A program made the translations under genes and the position numbers. This document shows positions 18,896-25,806 of a DNA stretch of 64,000 bases, piece after piece. The stretch comes from Pseudomonadota bacterium (GTDB taxonomy: Bacteria > Pseudomonadota > Gammaproteobacteria > Burkholderiales > Burkholderiaceae_C). The DNA lies in NCBI GenBank assembly GCA_021799355.1, contig JAJZAQ010000006.1, positions 28,879 through 92,878 of the forward strand, read 5' to 3'. Numbering within the stretch: the first letter of the stretch is position 1; every line of letters starts with the position of its first letter. Under the pieces are notes generated by a model. The model was given only the letters and a program-made list of their open reading frames with translations. It was not told where the DNA came from and searched no databases.

Positions 18896-19216
18896 ATGCG
18901 ATGCGTCCTCGTCCTGTGTGTCGCGCTGCTGACCGCTTGCGGCGAGCAGCCGGCCGACCACCTTGCCGATGCCCTGGCCGCCGATCCCGTGCGGCTGAAG
19001 GCATTGCGCGCGCAATGCGCGGCCGACCGGCAGGCCACGGGCGAGGACGCTTGCCGTGCCGCCGCCGAAGCCTTCCGGCGGCGCTTCTTCTCCGGCCAGG
19101 CCGGGCCGGATGAATACCAGACGCTGGCCGACCTGCCGCCGATCCCGCCGAGCTTCGAGGAACCGGCCGATGGCATGGCGCCGGCCGTTCCCGCCGAACC
19201 GGAGGACACGCCATGA
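18896..19216 (+). CDS. trbK: TrbK, entry-exclusion lipoprotein
   Basis: This 106-residue lipoprotein has a short signal ending in the lipobox LLTAC. The EexN/TrbK core follows: DPVRLKALRAQCAADRQATG, then CRAAAEAFRRRFFSG. A Pro-rich C-terminal tail is absent from the paralog at 11.1 kb. It has the classic position between trbJ and trbL for the surface- or entry-exclusion gene of IncP-like Trb systems. It overlaps trbL by ATGA. Confidence 0.82.
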   Translation: MRCVLVLCVALLTACGEQPADHLADALAADPVRLKALRAQCAADRQATGEDACRAAAEAFRRRFFSGQAGPDEYQTLADLPPIPPSFEEPADGMAPAVPAEPEDTP

Positions 19217-20598
19217 ATGACGTGACCATCATCGACCAATTCCTCAACACCTTTGCCGCTTATATCGACTCGGGTTTCGGGCTGCTGCGGGGCGAAGTGG
19301 CGTTCCTCACGGCCACGCTGATCGTCATCGACATGACGATCGCCGGCCTGTATTGGGCCATGAGCCATGCCACCGGCCAGGGCGAGGACGTGATCGCCAA
19401 GCTGCTGCGCAAGGTGCTCTACGTCGGCGCCTTCGCCTACATCATCAATAACTTCAACTGGCTGGCCAGCATCGTGTTCCGCTCGTTTGCGGGATTGGGC
19501 ATCACCGCCACCGGCTCGGCCATCACGATGGAGAACTTCTTGCAGCCGGGCCGGCTGGCGAAAACCGGCATCGACGCTGGGGCGCCGATTCTGGAGCAGA
19601 TCGGCGAGATGGCGGGCTTTCCCGAAGTGTTCGTGAACCTCGACCCCATCGTGGTGATGTTCCTCGCGTGGCTGGTCGTGGTCTTGTGCTTCTTCGTGCT
19701 GGCGATCCAACTGTTCATCACGCTGATCGAGTTCAAGCTGACCACGCTCGCCGGATTCGTGCTGGTGCCATTCGCGCTCTGGAACAAGACCGCGTTCCTC
19801 GCCGAAAAGGTCTTGGGCAACGTGGTGGCCTCCGGCGTCAAGGTTCTGGTGCTGGCCGTGATCGTCGGTATCGGCTCGGGCTTGTTCGCTCAGTTCCAAG
19901 TCCATCCCGCCGAGCCGTCTATCGACCACGCGCTGGTCATCATGCTGGCCTCGCTCACCTTGCTGGCGCTCGGGATCTTCGGCCCCGGCATTGCCACGGG
20001 CCTCGTCTCCGGTGCGCCGCAGCTCGGCGCTGGCGCAATGGCCGGTGCTGCTGTCGGCGCTGCCGGCACGGCCGTCGCCATCGGCGCCGCCGCGACGGGC
20101 GTGGGTGGCGCCGTGGCTGCTGGTGCGCGCATGGCCCCGGCTGCCGCCAAGCTGGCCGGTAGCGGTGCGCGCGCCGCCACGTCGGCGGCCAGCAGTGCGA
20201 AGTCGGCGTTCCAGGCCGGTTCCGCCGCCGCTGGCGGCGGCGCAAAGGGCGCGATGGCGGGCCTGGGCAACGTCGCCAAGACCGGCGCGCAGGCAGCCGG
20301 GCGAGGCGCTGCATCCCGTGCTTCCGCTGCCGGGCAGCGGATGGCCGCTCCCTTCCGCGCTGGCTGGAATGGCGCTGCTGCCGATGGCGGCGCGGGCGCG
20401 GCATCCGGTCAGGGTGCCGCAGGCGAGGCCGCATCCGGCACCGCTACCGCGCAGACGCAGGAACAGCCCGCTTGGGCCAAGCGCCTGCATCGCCGCCAGC
20501 AACTCACCCATGCCGCGACCACCACCGCCCACGCACTGCGCGGTGGCGATGGCGGCGGCTCCGGCCAGGGGCCGAGCCTGCGCGATTCCGATTCATAA
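19213..20598 (+). CDS. trbL: TrbL, VirB6-like polytopic channel protein
   Basis: This 461-residue protein has an N-terminal half of about five to six membrane helices, for example VVMFLAWLVVVLCFFVLAIQ. The C-terminal half is very rich in Ala and Gly (from about residue 255) and ends in a basic, His-containing tail. The small-residue low-complexity tail is normal for TrbL. It is the polytopic inner-membrane component of the transfer channel. It overlaps trbK by ATGA. Confidence 0.9.
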   Translation: MNDVTIIDQFLNTFAAYIDSGFGLLRGEVAFLTATLIVIDMTIAGLYWAMSHATGQGEDVIAKLLRKVLYVGAFAYIINNFNWLASIVFRSFAGLGITATGSAITMENFLQPGRLAKTGIDAGAPILEQIGEMAGFPEVFVNLDPIVVMFLAWLVVVLCFFVLAIQLFITLIEFKLTTLAGFVLVPFALWNKTAFLAEKVLGNVVASGVKVLVLAVIVGIGSGLFAQFQVHPAEPSIDHALVIMLASLTLLALGIFGPGIATGLVSGAPQLGAGAMAGAAVGAAGTAVAIGAAATGVGGAVAAGARMAPAAAKLAGSGARAATSAASSAKSAFQAGSAAAGGGAKGAMAGLGNVAKTGAQAAGRGAASRASAAGQRMAAPFRAGWNGAAADGGAGAASGQGAAGEAASGTATAQTQEQPAWAKRLHRRQQLTHAATTTAHALRGGDGGGSGQGPSLRDSDS

Positions 20599-20610
20599 GG
20601 AGAACTGACC

Positions 20611-21315
20611 ATGCGATTCAGAAAACCGCAGGTGCGCTATGCCGACACGCCGCAGCCTGCCACGCCGTACCAAGTTGCCGGCCAAGTGTGGGACGACCGT
20701 ATCGGCTCGCCGCGCGTGCAGGCGAAGAACTGGCGCCTGATGGCCTTCGGCTGCCTGACGCTCGCGCTGCTGATGGCTGGCGGCCTGGTGTGGCGCTCGG
20801 CGCAGTCCATCGTGACGCCCTACGTGGTGGAGGTGGACAACGCGGGCCAGGTACGCGCCGTGGGCGAAGCCGCCACGCCGTACCGACCGAACGATGCGCA
20901 GACCGCGCACCACATCGCGCGCTTCGTGACGCTGGTGCGCTCACTGTCCATCGACCCCATCGTCGTCCGCCAGAACTGGCTGGACGCCTACGACTACACG
21001 ACCGACAAGGGCGCGGCCGTGCTCAACGACTACGCACGGGTCAACGACCCGTTCGCGCGCATCGGCAAGGAGTCGGTGACAGTGCAGATCACCAGCGTCG
21101 TGCGCGCCAGCGACACGTCTTTCAACGTGCGCTGGACGGAACGCCGCTACGTCAACGGCGCCGCGGCGGGCTTGGAGCGGTGGACGGCCGTGGTGTCCAT
21201 CGTGCTCCAGCCGCCGCGCACCGAAGAACGCCTGCGCAAGAACCCCCTGGGCATCTACGTCAACGGCCTGTCGTGGAGCCGCGAACTGGATTCTTCCGAA
21301 GGAGCCAAGCCATGA
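20611..21315 (+). CDS. trbF: TrbF, VirB8-like assembly factor
   Basis: This 234-residue bitopic protein has a cytoplasmic start with TPYQVAGQVWDDRIGSPRVQ and one membrane helix (about residues 45-65). A periplasmic VirB8 domain follows, containing TPYVVEVDNAGQVRAVGEA. It nucleates the Trb inner-membrane complex. The ATG follows AGGAG with a 12-bp gap after trbL. It overlaps trbG by ATGA. Confidence 0.9.
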   Translation: MRFRKPQVRYADTPQPATPYQVAGQVWDDRIGSPRVQAKNWRLMAFGCLTLALLMAGGLVWRSAQSIVTPYVVEVDNAGQVRAVGEAATPYRPNDAQTAHHIARFVTLVRSLSIDPIVVRQNWLDAYDYTTDKGAAVLNDYARVNDPFARIGKESVTVQITSVVRASDTSFNVRWTERRYVNGAAAGLERWTAVVSIVLQPPRTEERLRKNPLGIYVNGLSWSRELDSSEGAKP

Positions 21316-22304
21316 ATGATCTTTTCCGTAAATCCGTCTTGCCGGTGATCTTGCTTGCCCTGGCTGGCTGCGCCACGCAGGGCAAGCCACCGCCGACCAT
21401 CTCGCTCGATGAGCCGGTGCAGGCCCAGCCGCTGCCCGAGCCGCCTGCGCCGGTGGAGGTGGTGGCCGTGCCCGAGGTGCTGCCGATGCCGGCGCAGTTG
21501 AAGCCGTTGCCCGAAGCCGAGGACGCCAAACCTGCACCGGAGCCAGCCGACGAGAGGGTGCGCGTCTCACGGGCCAATGCCGAGGCGCGCGTCGCACCCA
21601 CGCGCGAGGGATACGTCAACGCGATTCAGGTGTGGCCGTTCACCGATGGCGCGCTCTACCAAGTCTATGCAGCCGTGGGCCGCGTGACCGTGATTTCGCT
21701 CCAGCCGGGCGAGGAACTGGTGACGGTGGCCGCTGGCGATACCGTGCGCTGGATCGTGGGCGATACGTCGAGCGGTAGCGGTGCCGACCTGCGCGTCAAT
21801 GTGCTGGTCAAGCCGATCCGCTCGGGCCTCAAGACCAATCTCGTCATTACCACCAACCGCAGGACGTACCTGCTGGAGTTGGCTTCGACGGAAAAGACGT
21901 GGATGGCCTCGGCTTCTTGGGAGTATCCGCGTGACCGGATACTGGCCTTGCAGCGCCAGGCGCAGGCGGCCAGCGCCGCCGCGCCGGTGGACTCCGGCTT
22001 GTCGCTGGAAAACCTGCGCTTCCGCTACGCGGTCAGCGGTAGCAACCCGCCGTGGAAGCCGCTGCGCGCCTTCGACGACGGGCAGAAGGTCTATATCCAG
22101 TTCCCCGCCGGCATCGCGCAAGGCGAGCTGCCGCCGCTGTTCGTAATCGGGCCGGAAGGCGACGGGCAACTGGTCAACTACCGCTTCCGCTCGCCGTACT
22201 ACATCGTGGATCGGCTGTTCGGTGCCGCCGAACTGCGCCTGGGCGGGGACAAGGGCGACGTGGTGCGAATTGAGCGCACGGACGGCGTTGCGCGGAGGAA
22301 CTGA
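21312..22304 (+). CDS. trbG: TrbG, VirB9-like outer-membrane core protein
   Basis: This 330-residue protein has a lipoprotein-type signal (VILLALAGCATQ). A Pro/Glu-rich linker (about residues 25-80) leads to the conserved VirB9/TrbG domains: WPFTDGALYQVYAAVGRVT and a C-terminal beta domain with FRYAVSGSNPPWKPLRAF. Together with TrbI it builds the periplasm-spanning core. Lipidation at Cys20 suggests it may also fill the VirB7 role. It overlaps trbF by ATGA. Confidence 0.9.
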   Translation: MNDLFRKSVLPVILLALAGCATQGKPPPTISLDEPVQAQPLPEPPAPVEVVAVPEVLPMPAQLKPLPEAEDAKPAPEPADERVRVSRANAEARVAPTREGYVNAIQVWPFTDGALYQVYAAVGRVTVISLQPGEELVTVAAGDTVRWIVGDTSSGSGADLRVNVLVKPIRSGLKTNLVITTNRRTYLLELASTEKTWMASASWEYPRDRILALQRQAQAASAAAPVDSGLSLENLRFRYAVSGSNPPWKPLRAFDDGQKVYIQFPAGIAQGELPPLFVIGPEGDGQLVNYRFRSPYYIVDRLFGAAELRLGGDKGDVVRIERTDGVARRN

Positions 22305-22306
22305 CC

Positions 22307-23584
22307 ATGAGCCAGGACGACACCCCCGACCTCGCCACGCCGCAGGCAGGCAAGGTCGCGCCGGAAGCGGTGACGCTGCGCGCCCAGCCGCGTCCGGTCA
22401 CTCGCCTGAACCGGCGCACGCTGGCCATCCTCGTCGGCGGCCTGTCGGTCGCCGTCCTTGGGGCCACGATCTGGTCGCTGCAACCGCAGCGGCGCGGTAC
22501 GGGCGAGCAAACCGAGCTTTACAACGTCGATCGCGTCTCGAAGTCCGAAGGGCTGGATGCGCTACCGACGGACTACTCGAAGCTGCCACCAGCCTTACCG
22601 CCCGATGTGCCCGAGCTGGGGCCGCCGTTGCCCGGCGACCTTGGCCCGGCCATCGTCGCTTCGCAGCAGCCGGTGACGCCGGGCTATTCGCCGCCAGGCC
22701 ATGATCCCGACGATGCCTTGCGCAAGGAGGCGGACGCGGCGGCGGCCTCGTCGGTGTTCTTCCGCTCGGGCGGCCAAGGGCAGACCGCCGCCACGGTCGC
22801 GCAGGCAGCGCCGGGGGCTGCAAGTACGCTTGCGGCCTTCGATCCGCTCGCTGCTGGGCCTGCCTCGACGGCGGCCCAGCCCGCCGACCCGACCGCCGTG
22901 CAGAACCGGCAAGACCAGAAAGAGTCGTTCCTGAAAGCCGGTTCTACGGAAACCCGCAATTCCGGCAATCTGGCGCTGCCCGCGTCGCCGTATCAGGTGA
23001 TGGCCGGAACGGTGATCGCCGGTGCGCTGGTGACAGGCATCAAGTCGGACTTGCCGGGCGACGTGATCGGCACTGTGACGGAGCCGGTCTATGACACAGC
23101 CACCGGCAAGTTCCTGCTGATTCCGCAGGGGTCGCGCATCCTCGGGCGCTACAACAGCCAGGTCAGCTACGGACAGAGCCGCGTGCAGGTGGTGTGGAAC
23201 CGGATCATCCTGCCCGACACGTCCTCGCTGACGCTCGACAACCTTGTCGGCACCGACCCGGCCGGCTACGCGGGCTTGGAGGATGACGTGGACTGGCACT
23301 GGAACCGCATCTTTGCCGGAGCGGTGCTGACGACGCTGCTGGGCGTCGGCGCAGAGCTGGCCGCGCCAGAGAACCGCCAGGACGGCAACCGGATCGTCAT
23401 TGCCGGGCGTGACAGCGCCCAGGACAGCATCAATCAGGTTGGCCAGGAGATCACCCGACGCAACATGAACATCCAGCCGACGCTGACCGAGCGGCCTGGC
23501 CTGCCCGTGCGAATCATCGTCAACCGGGATCTGGTGCTGCGGCCGTACCAGCCGCTGTTCTTCAATCGGGGAGCTTCGCAATGA
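22307..23584 (+). CDS. trbI: TrbI, VirB10-like energy-sensing core protein
   Basis: This 425-residue protein has one N-terminal membrane helix (about residues 36-56, TLAILVGGLSVAVLGATIW) and a long Pro-rich periplasmic linker. The C-terminal VirB10 beta-barrel domain contains GTVIAGALVTGIKSDLPGDV and FLLIPQGSRILGRYNSQVSY. It spans both membranes and couples ATP use to channel opening. The stop overlaps the DUF2274 start by ATGA. Confidence 0.92.
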   Translation: MSQDDTPDLATPQAGKVAPEAVTLRAQPRPVTRLNRRTLAILVGGLSVAVLGATIWSLQPQRRGTGEQTELYNVDRVSKSEGLDALPTDYSKLPPALPPDVPELGPPLPGDLGPAIVASQQPVTPGYSPPGHDPDDALRKEADAAAASSVFFRSGGQGQTAATVAQAAPGAASTLAAFDPLAAGPASTAAQPADPTAVQNRQDQKESFLKAGSTETRNSGNLALPASPYQVMAGTVIAGALVTGIKSDLPGDVIGTVTEPVYDTATGKFLLIPQGSRILGRYNSQVSYGQSRVQVVWNRIILPDTSSLTLDNLVGTDPAGYAGLEDDVDWHWNRIFAGAVLTTLLGVGAELAAPENRQDGNRIVIAGRDSAQDSINQVGQEITRRNMNIQPTLTERPGLPVRIIVNRDLVLRPYQPLFFNRGASQ

Positions 23585-23823
23585 GCACTACCAAGAAGCT
23601 GCGGCTCGGGCCGCTGCCCAAGACCGAAAGCGTCAAACTGACCTTTGCCTGCCCGGCCAGCTTGAAAGCCGACCTCGACCGCTACGCCGCGCTGCACGCG
23701 CAGGCGTATGGCGAGGCGGTCGATGCCGTGACGCTGATCCCGCACATGCTGGAGGCGTTCATGGTGGGGGATCGGGGATTCAAGCGCACACAGCCCAAGA
23801 ACGGAAAAGCCGCCCCTGCGTGA
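23581..23823 (+). CDS. DUF2274 protein, last ICE gene, possibly with an altered C-terminus
   Basis: This 80-residue protein starts MSTTKKLRLGPLPKTESVKL. It continues with a small predicted helical core (TFACPASLKADLDRYAALHA), the usual form of the DUF2274 family that follows trbI in Tn4371 ICEs. The last codons (GKAAPA and stop) lie inside a perfect 13-bp inverted repeat that looks like the terminator of the adjacent tRNA-Leu. The C-terminal few residues may therefore derive from the insertion junction rather than the original ICE gene. Function is unknown. Confidence 0.75.
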   Translation: MSTTKKLRLGPLPKTESVKLTFACPASLKADLDRYAALHAQAYGEAVDAVTLIPHMLEAFMVGDRGFKRTQPKNGKAAPA

Positions 23824-23837
23824 ACAGGGGCGGCTTT
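23806..23837 (-). terminator. Perfect 13-bp hairpin ending the tRNA-Leu transcript
   Basis: The arms aaagccgcccctg (23806-23818) and caggggcggcttt (23825-23837) are exact complements around a 6-nt loop. Read on the minus strand, the stem is followed by a T-rich stretch (TTTTCCGTTCTT). This fits an intrinsic terminator just past the CCA end of tRNA-Leu at 23842. The loop contains the DUF2274 stop codon, so the hairpin may also serve the trb operon, although no T-run follows on the plus strand. Confidence 0.75.
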
Positions 23838-23841
23838 GGAT

Positions 23842-24158
23842 TGGTGCCCGAGGCCGGAATCGAACCGGCACGCCTTTCGGCGAGGGATTTTCTTACCACT
23901 TCGACTTTCGCCGCCGCCCTGCTCAACGCAGGGCGTTCGTGGTCTGGAGCACGCCTTCACCATAGCCTTGCGGCCGTAGGTGCCCGCCGTCTGCTCTCTA
24001 CACCTTCCCAAGCTGTAGCTTGGGCTTGGCTCGGCGTTGGCTCGGATGCAAAAGCATCCAGGGCGTTCGCCGACTTTGACGGGCTTCACTTCGGGCGTTT
24101 CCCCCCGAAGGCTCAAATTGTTCAAGTCCCTTGTGTCTACCGATTTCACCACTCGGGC
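23842..24158 (-). tRNA. tRNA-Leu(UAA) interrupted by a group I intron
   Basis: On the minus strand the 5' exon (24158-24124, 35 nt) runs from GCCCGAG to GGGACTT. The 3' exon (23891-23842, 50 nt) runs from AAAATCCCT through a variable arm (CGCCGAAAGGCG) and T-arm (GCCGGTTCGATTCCGGC) to CTCGGGCACCA. Joined, they give an 85-nt tRNA with a 7-bp acceptor stem, anticodon stem AGGGA/TCCCT, loop CTTAAAA and anticodon UAA. CCA is encoded. The interruption falls exactly after U34. The 232-nt insert is annotated separately. The gene lies between the ICE end and a truncated copy of the resident tRNA-Leu(UAA). Confidence 0.93.
23892..24123 (-). ncRNA. Group I intron (Azoarcus-like, subgroup IC3-like) in tRNA-Leu(UAA)
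   Basis: This is a 232-nt self-splicing intron candidate with no ORF. The 5' exon ends in U and the intron ends in G, the two invariant group I splice-site bases; exon CUU can pair with intron GAG, placing a U.G wobble at the cut. Core helices readable on the minus strand are: P2 CTTCGGG/CCCGAAG; P3 CCGTC/GACGG; P4 TCGGCG/CGCCGA; P5 GGATGC-tttt-GCATCC; P6 CCCAAGCT-ac-AGCTTGGG; P7 GAGC (in GTAGAGAGCAGACGG, about 23987-24001) with GCTC (in GGCGTGCTCCAGACC, 23941-23955); P8 with a GCAA loop; P9 CGCCCTGC/GCAGGGCG. ACGCCGAGCCAAGC and AAGGTGTAGAGA match the well-known Azoarcus tRNA-Ile intron core. Confidence 0.92.
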
Positions 24159-24320
24159 GTAGTGCTCAACACACTGAAAACACCTACCTCCATCTACTGG
24201 CGCCTAGCTGGCCCCTGGCCGTCAAGCCTAGCTGCAAAGCTACAGCTCGGATGCCCGCAAACCGTTGTCACTATTGACCTTCTGGCTCGGCAGTTCTAGC
24301 AGGAAGGACTTGACAAAACA

Positions 24321-24361
24321 GATTTTAAGTCCGCTGCGTCTACCAATTTCGCCATCCGGGC
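24321..24361 (-). pseudogene. Truncated tRNA-Leu(UAA), 5' 41 nt of the resident leuZ-like gene
   Basis: The minus strand from 24361 reads GCCCGGATGGCGAAATTGG, then TAGACGCAGCGGACTTAAAATC. This is an intact acceptor 5' strand, D-arm and anticodon loop of a standard intronless tRNA-Leu(UAA). The match stops at 24321, before the anticodon stem closes; the variable arm, T-arm and acceptor 3' strand are missing. It lies 21 bp downstream of tRNA-Cys, where the Leu(UAA) gene sits in the Gly-Cys-Leu operon of many proteobacteria. It cannot form a tRNA. The following 160 bp (24159-24320) holds no gene that I recognise. Confidence 0.88.
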
Positions 24362-24382
24362 CTGCAGCGGTGCGGTGCGCGT

Positions 24383-24456
24383 TGGAGGCGGGGGTCGGAA
24401 TCGAACCGGCATAGACGGCTTTGCAGGCCGCTGCATAACCACTCTGCCACCCCGCC
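24383..24456 (-). tRNA. tRNA-Cys(GCA)
   Basis: This is a 74-nt cloverleaf with acceptor GGCGGGG/CCCCGCC and anticodon loop CTGCAAA (anticodon GCA). The T-arm is GCCGGTTCGATTCCGAC, and TCCA is encoded at the 3' end. It is the second gene of the Gly-Cys-Leu cluster on the minus strand. Confidence 0.95.
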
Positions 24457-24566
24457 GGGTGACCATGCGTGCGACACAGACATCGTACGCAAAACCATCG
24501 CTGCGTGCAGATCGCTACGGAACCACACTGGCCAATCACTTTGGCTGCAACAGCAGGCACAAAAAA

Positions 24567-24583
24567 GGGAAGCCGCGCTTCCC
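24567..24583 (-). terminator. Intrinsic terminator between tRNA-Gly and tRNA-Cys
   Basis: The stem gggaagc/gcttccc has a 3-nt loop. Minus-strand transcription meets six T residues directly after the stem; the plus strand has gtttt. It would end a transcript coming from tRNA-Gly, so tRNA-Cys probably needs read-through or its own promoter. Confidence 0.75.
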
Positions 24584-24671
24584 GTTTTCAGCGCCCCAGG
24601 ACCGTCTGAACGATCCGCCCTGCTCAGGGCAAGGAAACCCGGATCAACCCGGCATTTCCCTTGAGAGAATT

Positions 24672-24747
24672 TGGAGCGGGAAACGAGGCTCGAACTCGCG
24701 ACCTCAACCTTGGCAAGGTTGCGCTCTACCAACTGAGCTATTCCCGC
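24672..24747 (-). tRNA. tRNA-Gly(GCC)
   Basis: This is a 76-nt cloverleaf with acceptor GCGGGAA/TTCCCGC, D-arm AGCTCAGTTGGTAGAGC and anticodon loop TTGCCAA (anticodon GCC). CCA is encoded. It is the first gene of the minus-strand tRNA cluster, with a strong promoter directly upstream. Confidence 0.96.
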
Positions 24748-24757
24748 AGAAGCGAAA

Positions 24758-24786
24758 ATTATGCTGCCAACATATCCTTCTGTCAA
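24758..24786 (-). promoter_or_regulatory. Sigma-70 promoter of the tRNA-Gly gene
   Basis: On the minus strand the -35 is TTGACA (24786-24781) and the -10 is CATAAT (24763-24758), with a 17-bp spacer. The -10 ends 10 bp before the first base of tRNA-Gly. Confidence 0.85.
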
Positions 24787-24808
24787 GGGGTCTGCAGCGA
24801 AATGGTCT

Positions 24809-25684
24809 TCAATGCAGACCTCGCTCGTCGGGCTCGTCGACCGACGTTGCAATCACACTCACCGGGCGGCCCTTCAGACGATGCCAGAAGTAGAGTGCAT
24901 ATCCCGACAGGGCGTACAACACGAACAAGGCGAACAGCACCAAGGGGGGCTGGTAGGCAATCAGGCCGATGAGCAGCACGATCAAAAAAATGCTGATGAA
25001 CGGCACGCTGCGGCGCAGGCTGACGTCTTTGAAGCTGTAAAACGGCACGTTGGTCACCATGGTCAAACCGGCAAAGACGGTGATGACAAAGCTGAACCAA
25101 GCGACGTGCGCCCCTTGTACTCCGGCGTCGGTCATGATCCAGAGGAAACCGGCAACCAGTGCCGCCGCTGCCGGGCTGGGCAGGCCCTGGAAGTAGCGCT
25201 TGTCGATGACGGCCACGTTGGTGTTGAACCGCGCCAGGCGCAAAGCCGCTCCGGCGCAATAGACAAATGCCGCCAGCCAGCCGAGCTTGCCCAGTCCTCG
25301 CAGCGACCATTCGTAAACGATCAATGCCGGCGCTGCGCCGAAAGACACCATGTCAGCCAGCGAATCGAACTGCGCGCCGAATTCGCTTTGGGTGTTGGTC
25401 ATGCGCGCGACGCGACCGTCGAGGCTGTCGAGCACCATGGCGGCGAAAATCGCAGTCGCCGCCGAGTCGTAGCGGCCACTCATGGCCATGACGATGGCGT
25501 AGAAGCCGCAAAACAAGGCCGCCACAGTAAACGAATTGGGCAGCAAGTAGATGCCACGGCGGCGACGATGCGCCGGCTCGTCATCAGGACATGGCGGGGG
25601 ATGGCGCTCGTCCACGGAGGACTGGGCTGCTGCCGGTTTGCCGCGCTGGCTGTGCGGCGCAAGCGGAGTGACGTTACGCGGCAT
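24809..25684 (-). CDS. pssA: CDP-diacylglycerol--serine O-phosphatidyltransferase
   Basis: This 291-residue integral membrane enzyme makes phosphatidylserine from CDP-diacylglycerol and serine. The first 40 residues are a variable polar leader. The CDP-alcohol phosphotransferase motif D-G-x2-A-R-x8-G-x3-D-x3-D is present as LDGRVARMTNTQSEFGAQFD followed by SLAD. Several membrane helices follow. Its product feeds psd, encoded immediately upstream on the same strand; the 122 bp between them holds no other gene. Confidence 0.93.
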   Translation of the reverse strand: MPRNVTPLAPHSQRGKPAAAQSSVDERHPPPCPDDEPAHRRRRGIYLLPNSFTVAALFCGFYAIVMAMSGRYDSAATAIFAAMVLDSLDGRVARMTNTQSEFGAQFDSLADMVSFGAAPALIVYEWSLRGLGKLGWLAAFVYCAGAALRLARFNTNVAVIDKRYFQGLPSPAAAALVAGFLWIMTDAGVQGAHVAWFSFVITVFAGLTMVTNVPFYSFKDVSLRRSVPFISIFLIVLLIGLIAYQPPLVLFALFVLYALSGYALYFWHRLKGRPVSVIATSVDEPDERGLH

Positions 25685-25806
25685 GATGGCCTCTCACGCA
25701 GGAAGGGACCGGTTCGGCAAAATCGGGCTGGGCAGTACTTGCGACGCCAACAGCACACCATGTGGTGCCACGCCAATCGGCTTGGCAGTCGATGGGCTGC
25801 CGATGC

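Larger units (their letters stand above)
1..23805. mobile_element. Tn4371-type integrative and conjugative element, conjugation half, with lead-resistance cargo
   Basis: The gene order parA, parB-like, DUF2840, traF, relaxase, traR(LysR), eexN, traG, copG, trbB-C-D-E-J-K-L-F-G-I, DUF2274 is the conserved backbone of the Tn4371 ICE family, which uses an IncP-like Trb mating-pair system. The element continues to the left of the window, where the integrase and replication genes would be expected. Cargo (pbrT, pbrR, pbrA, pbrBC) sits between the relaxase and traR. The right boundary is placed near 23.8 kb because DUF2274 is the last ICE gene and the tRNA-Leu terminator already overlaps its 3' end. 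The exact att site is not visible. Confidence 0.88.

Noticed and set aside
23760..23845. Search for the TTTTTCAT att site that I recall for Tn4371-type ICEs
   Set aside because: No match on either strand near the right end, so the att site was not annotated.
24321..24361. Possibility that the second Leu-type sequence is a functional tRNA or another intron-containing tRNA
   Set aside because: No 3' exon completing the acceptor (TCCGGGC) or a T-arm is found in the next 160 bp, and the sequence after AAAATC shows no group I core.
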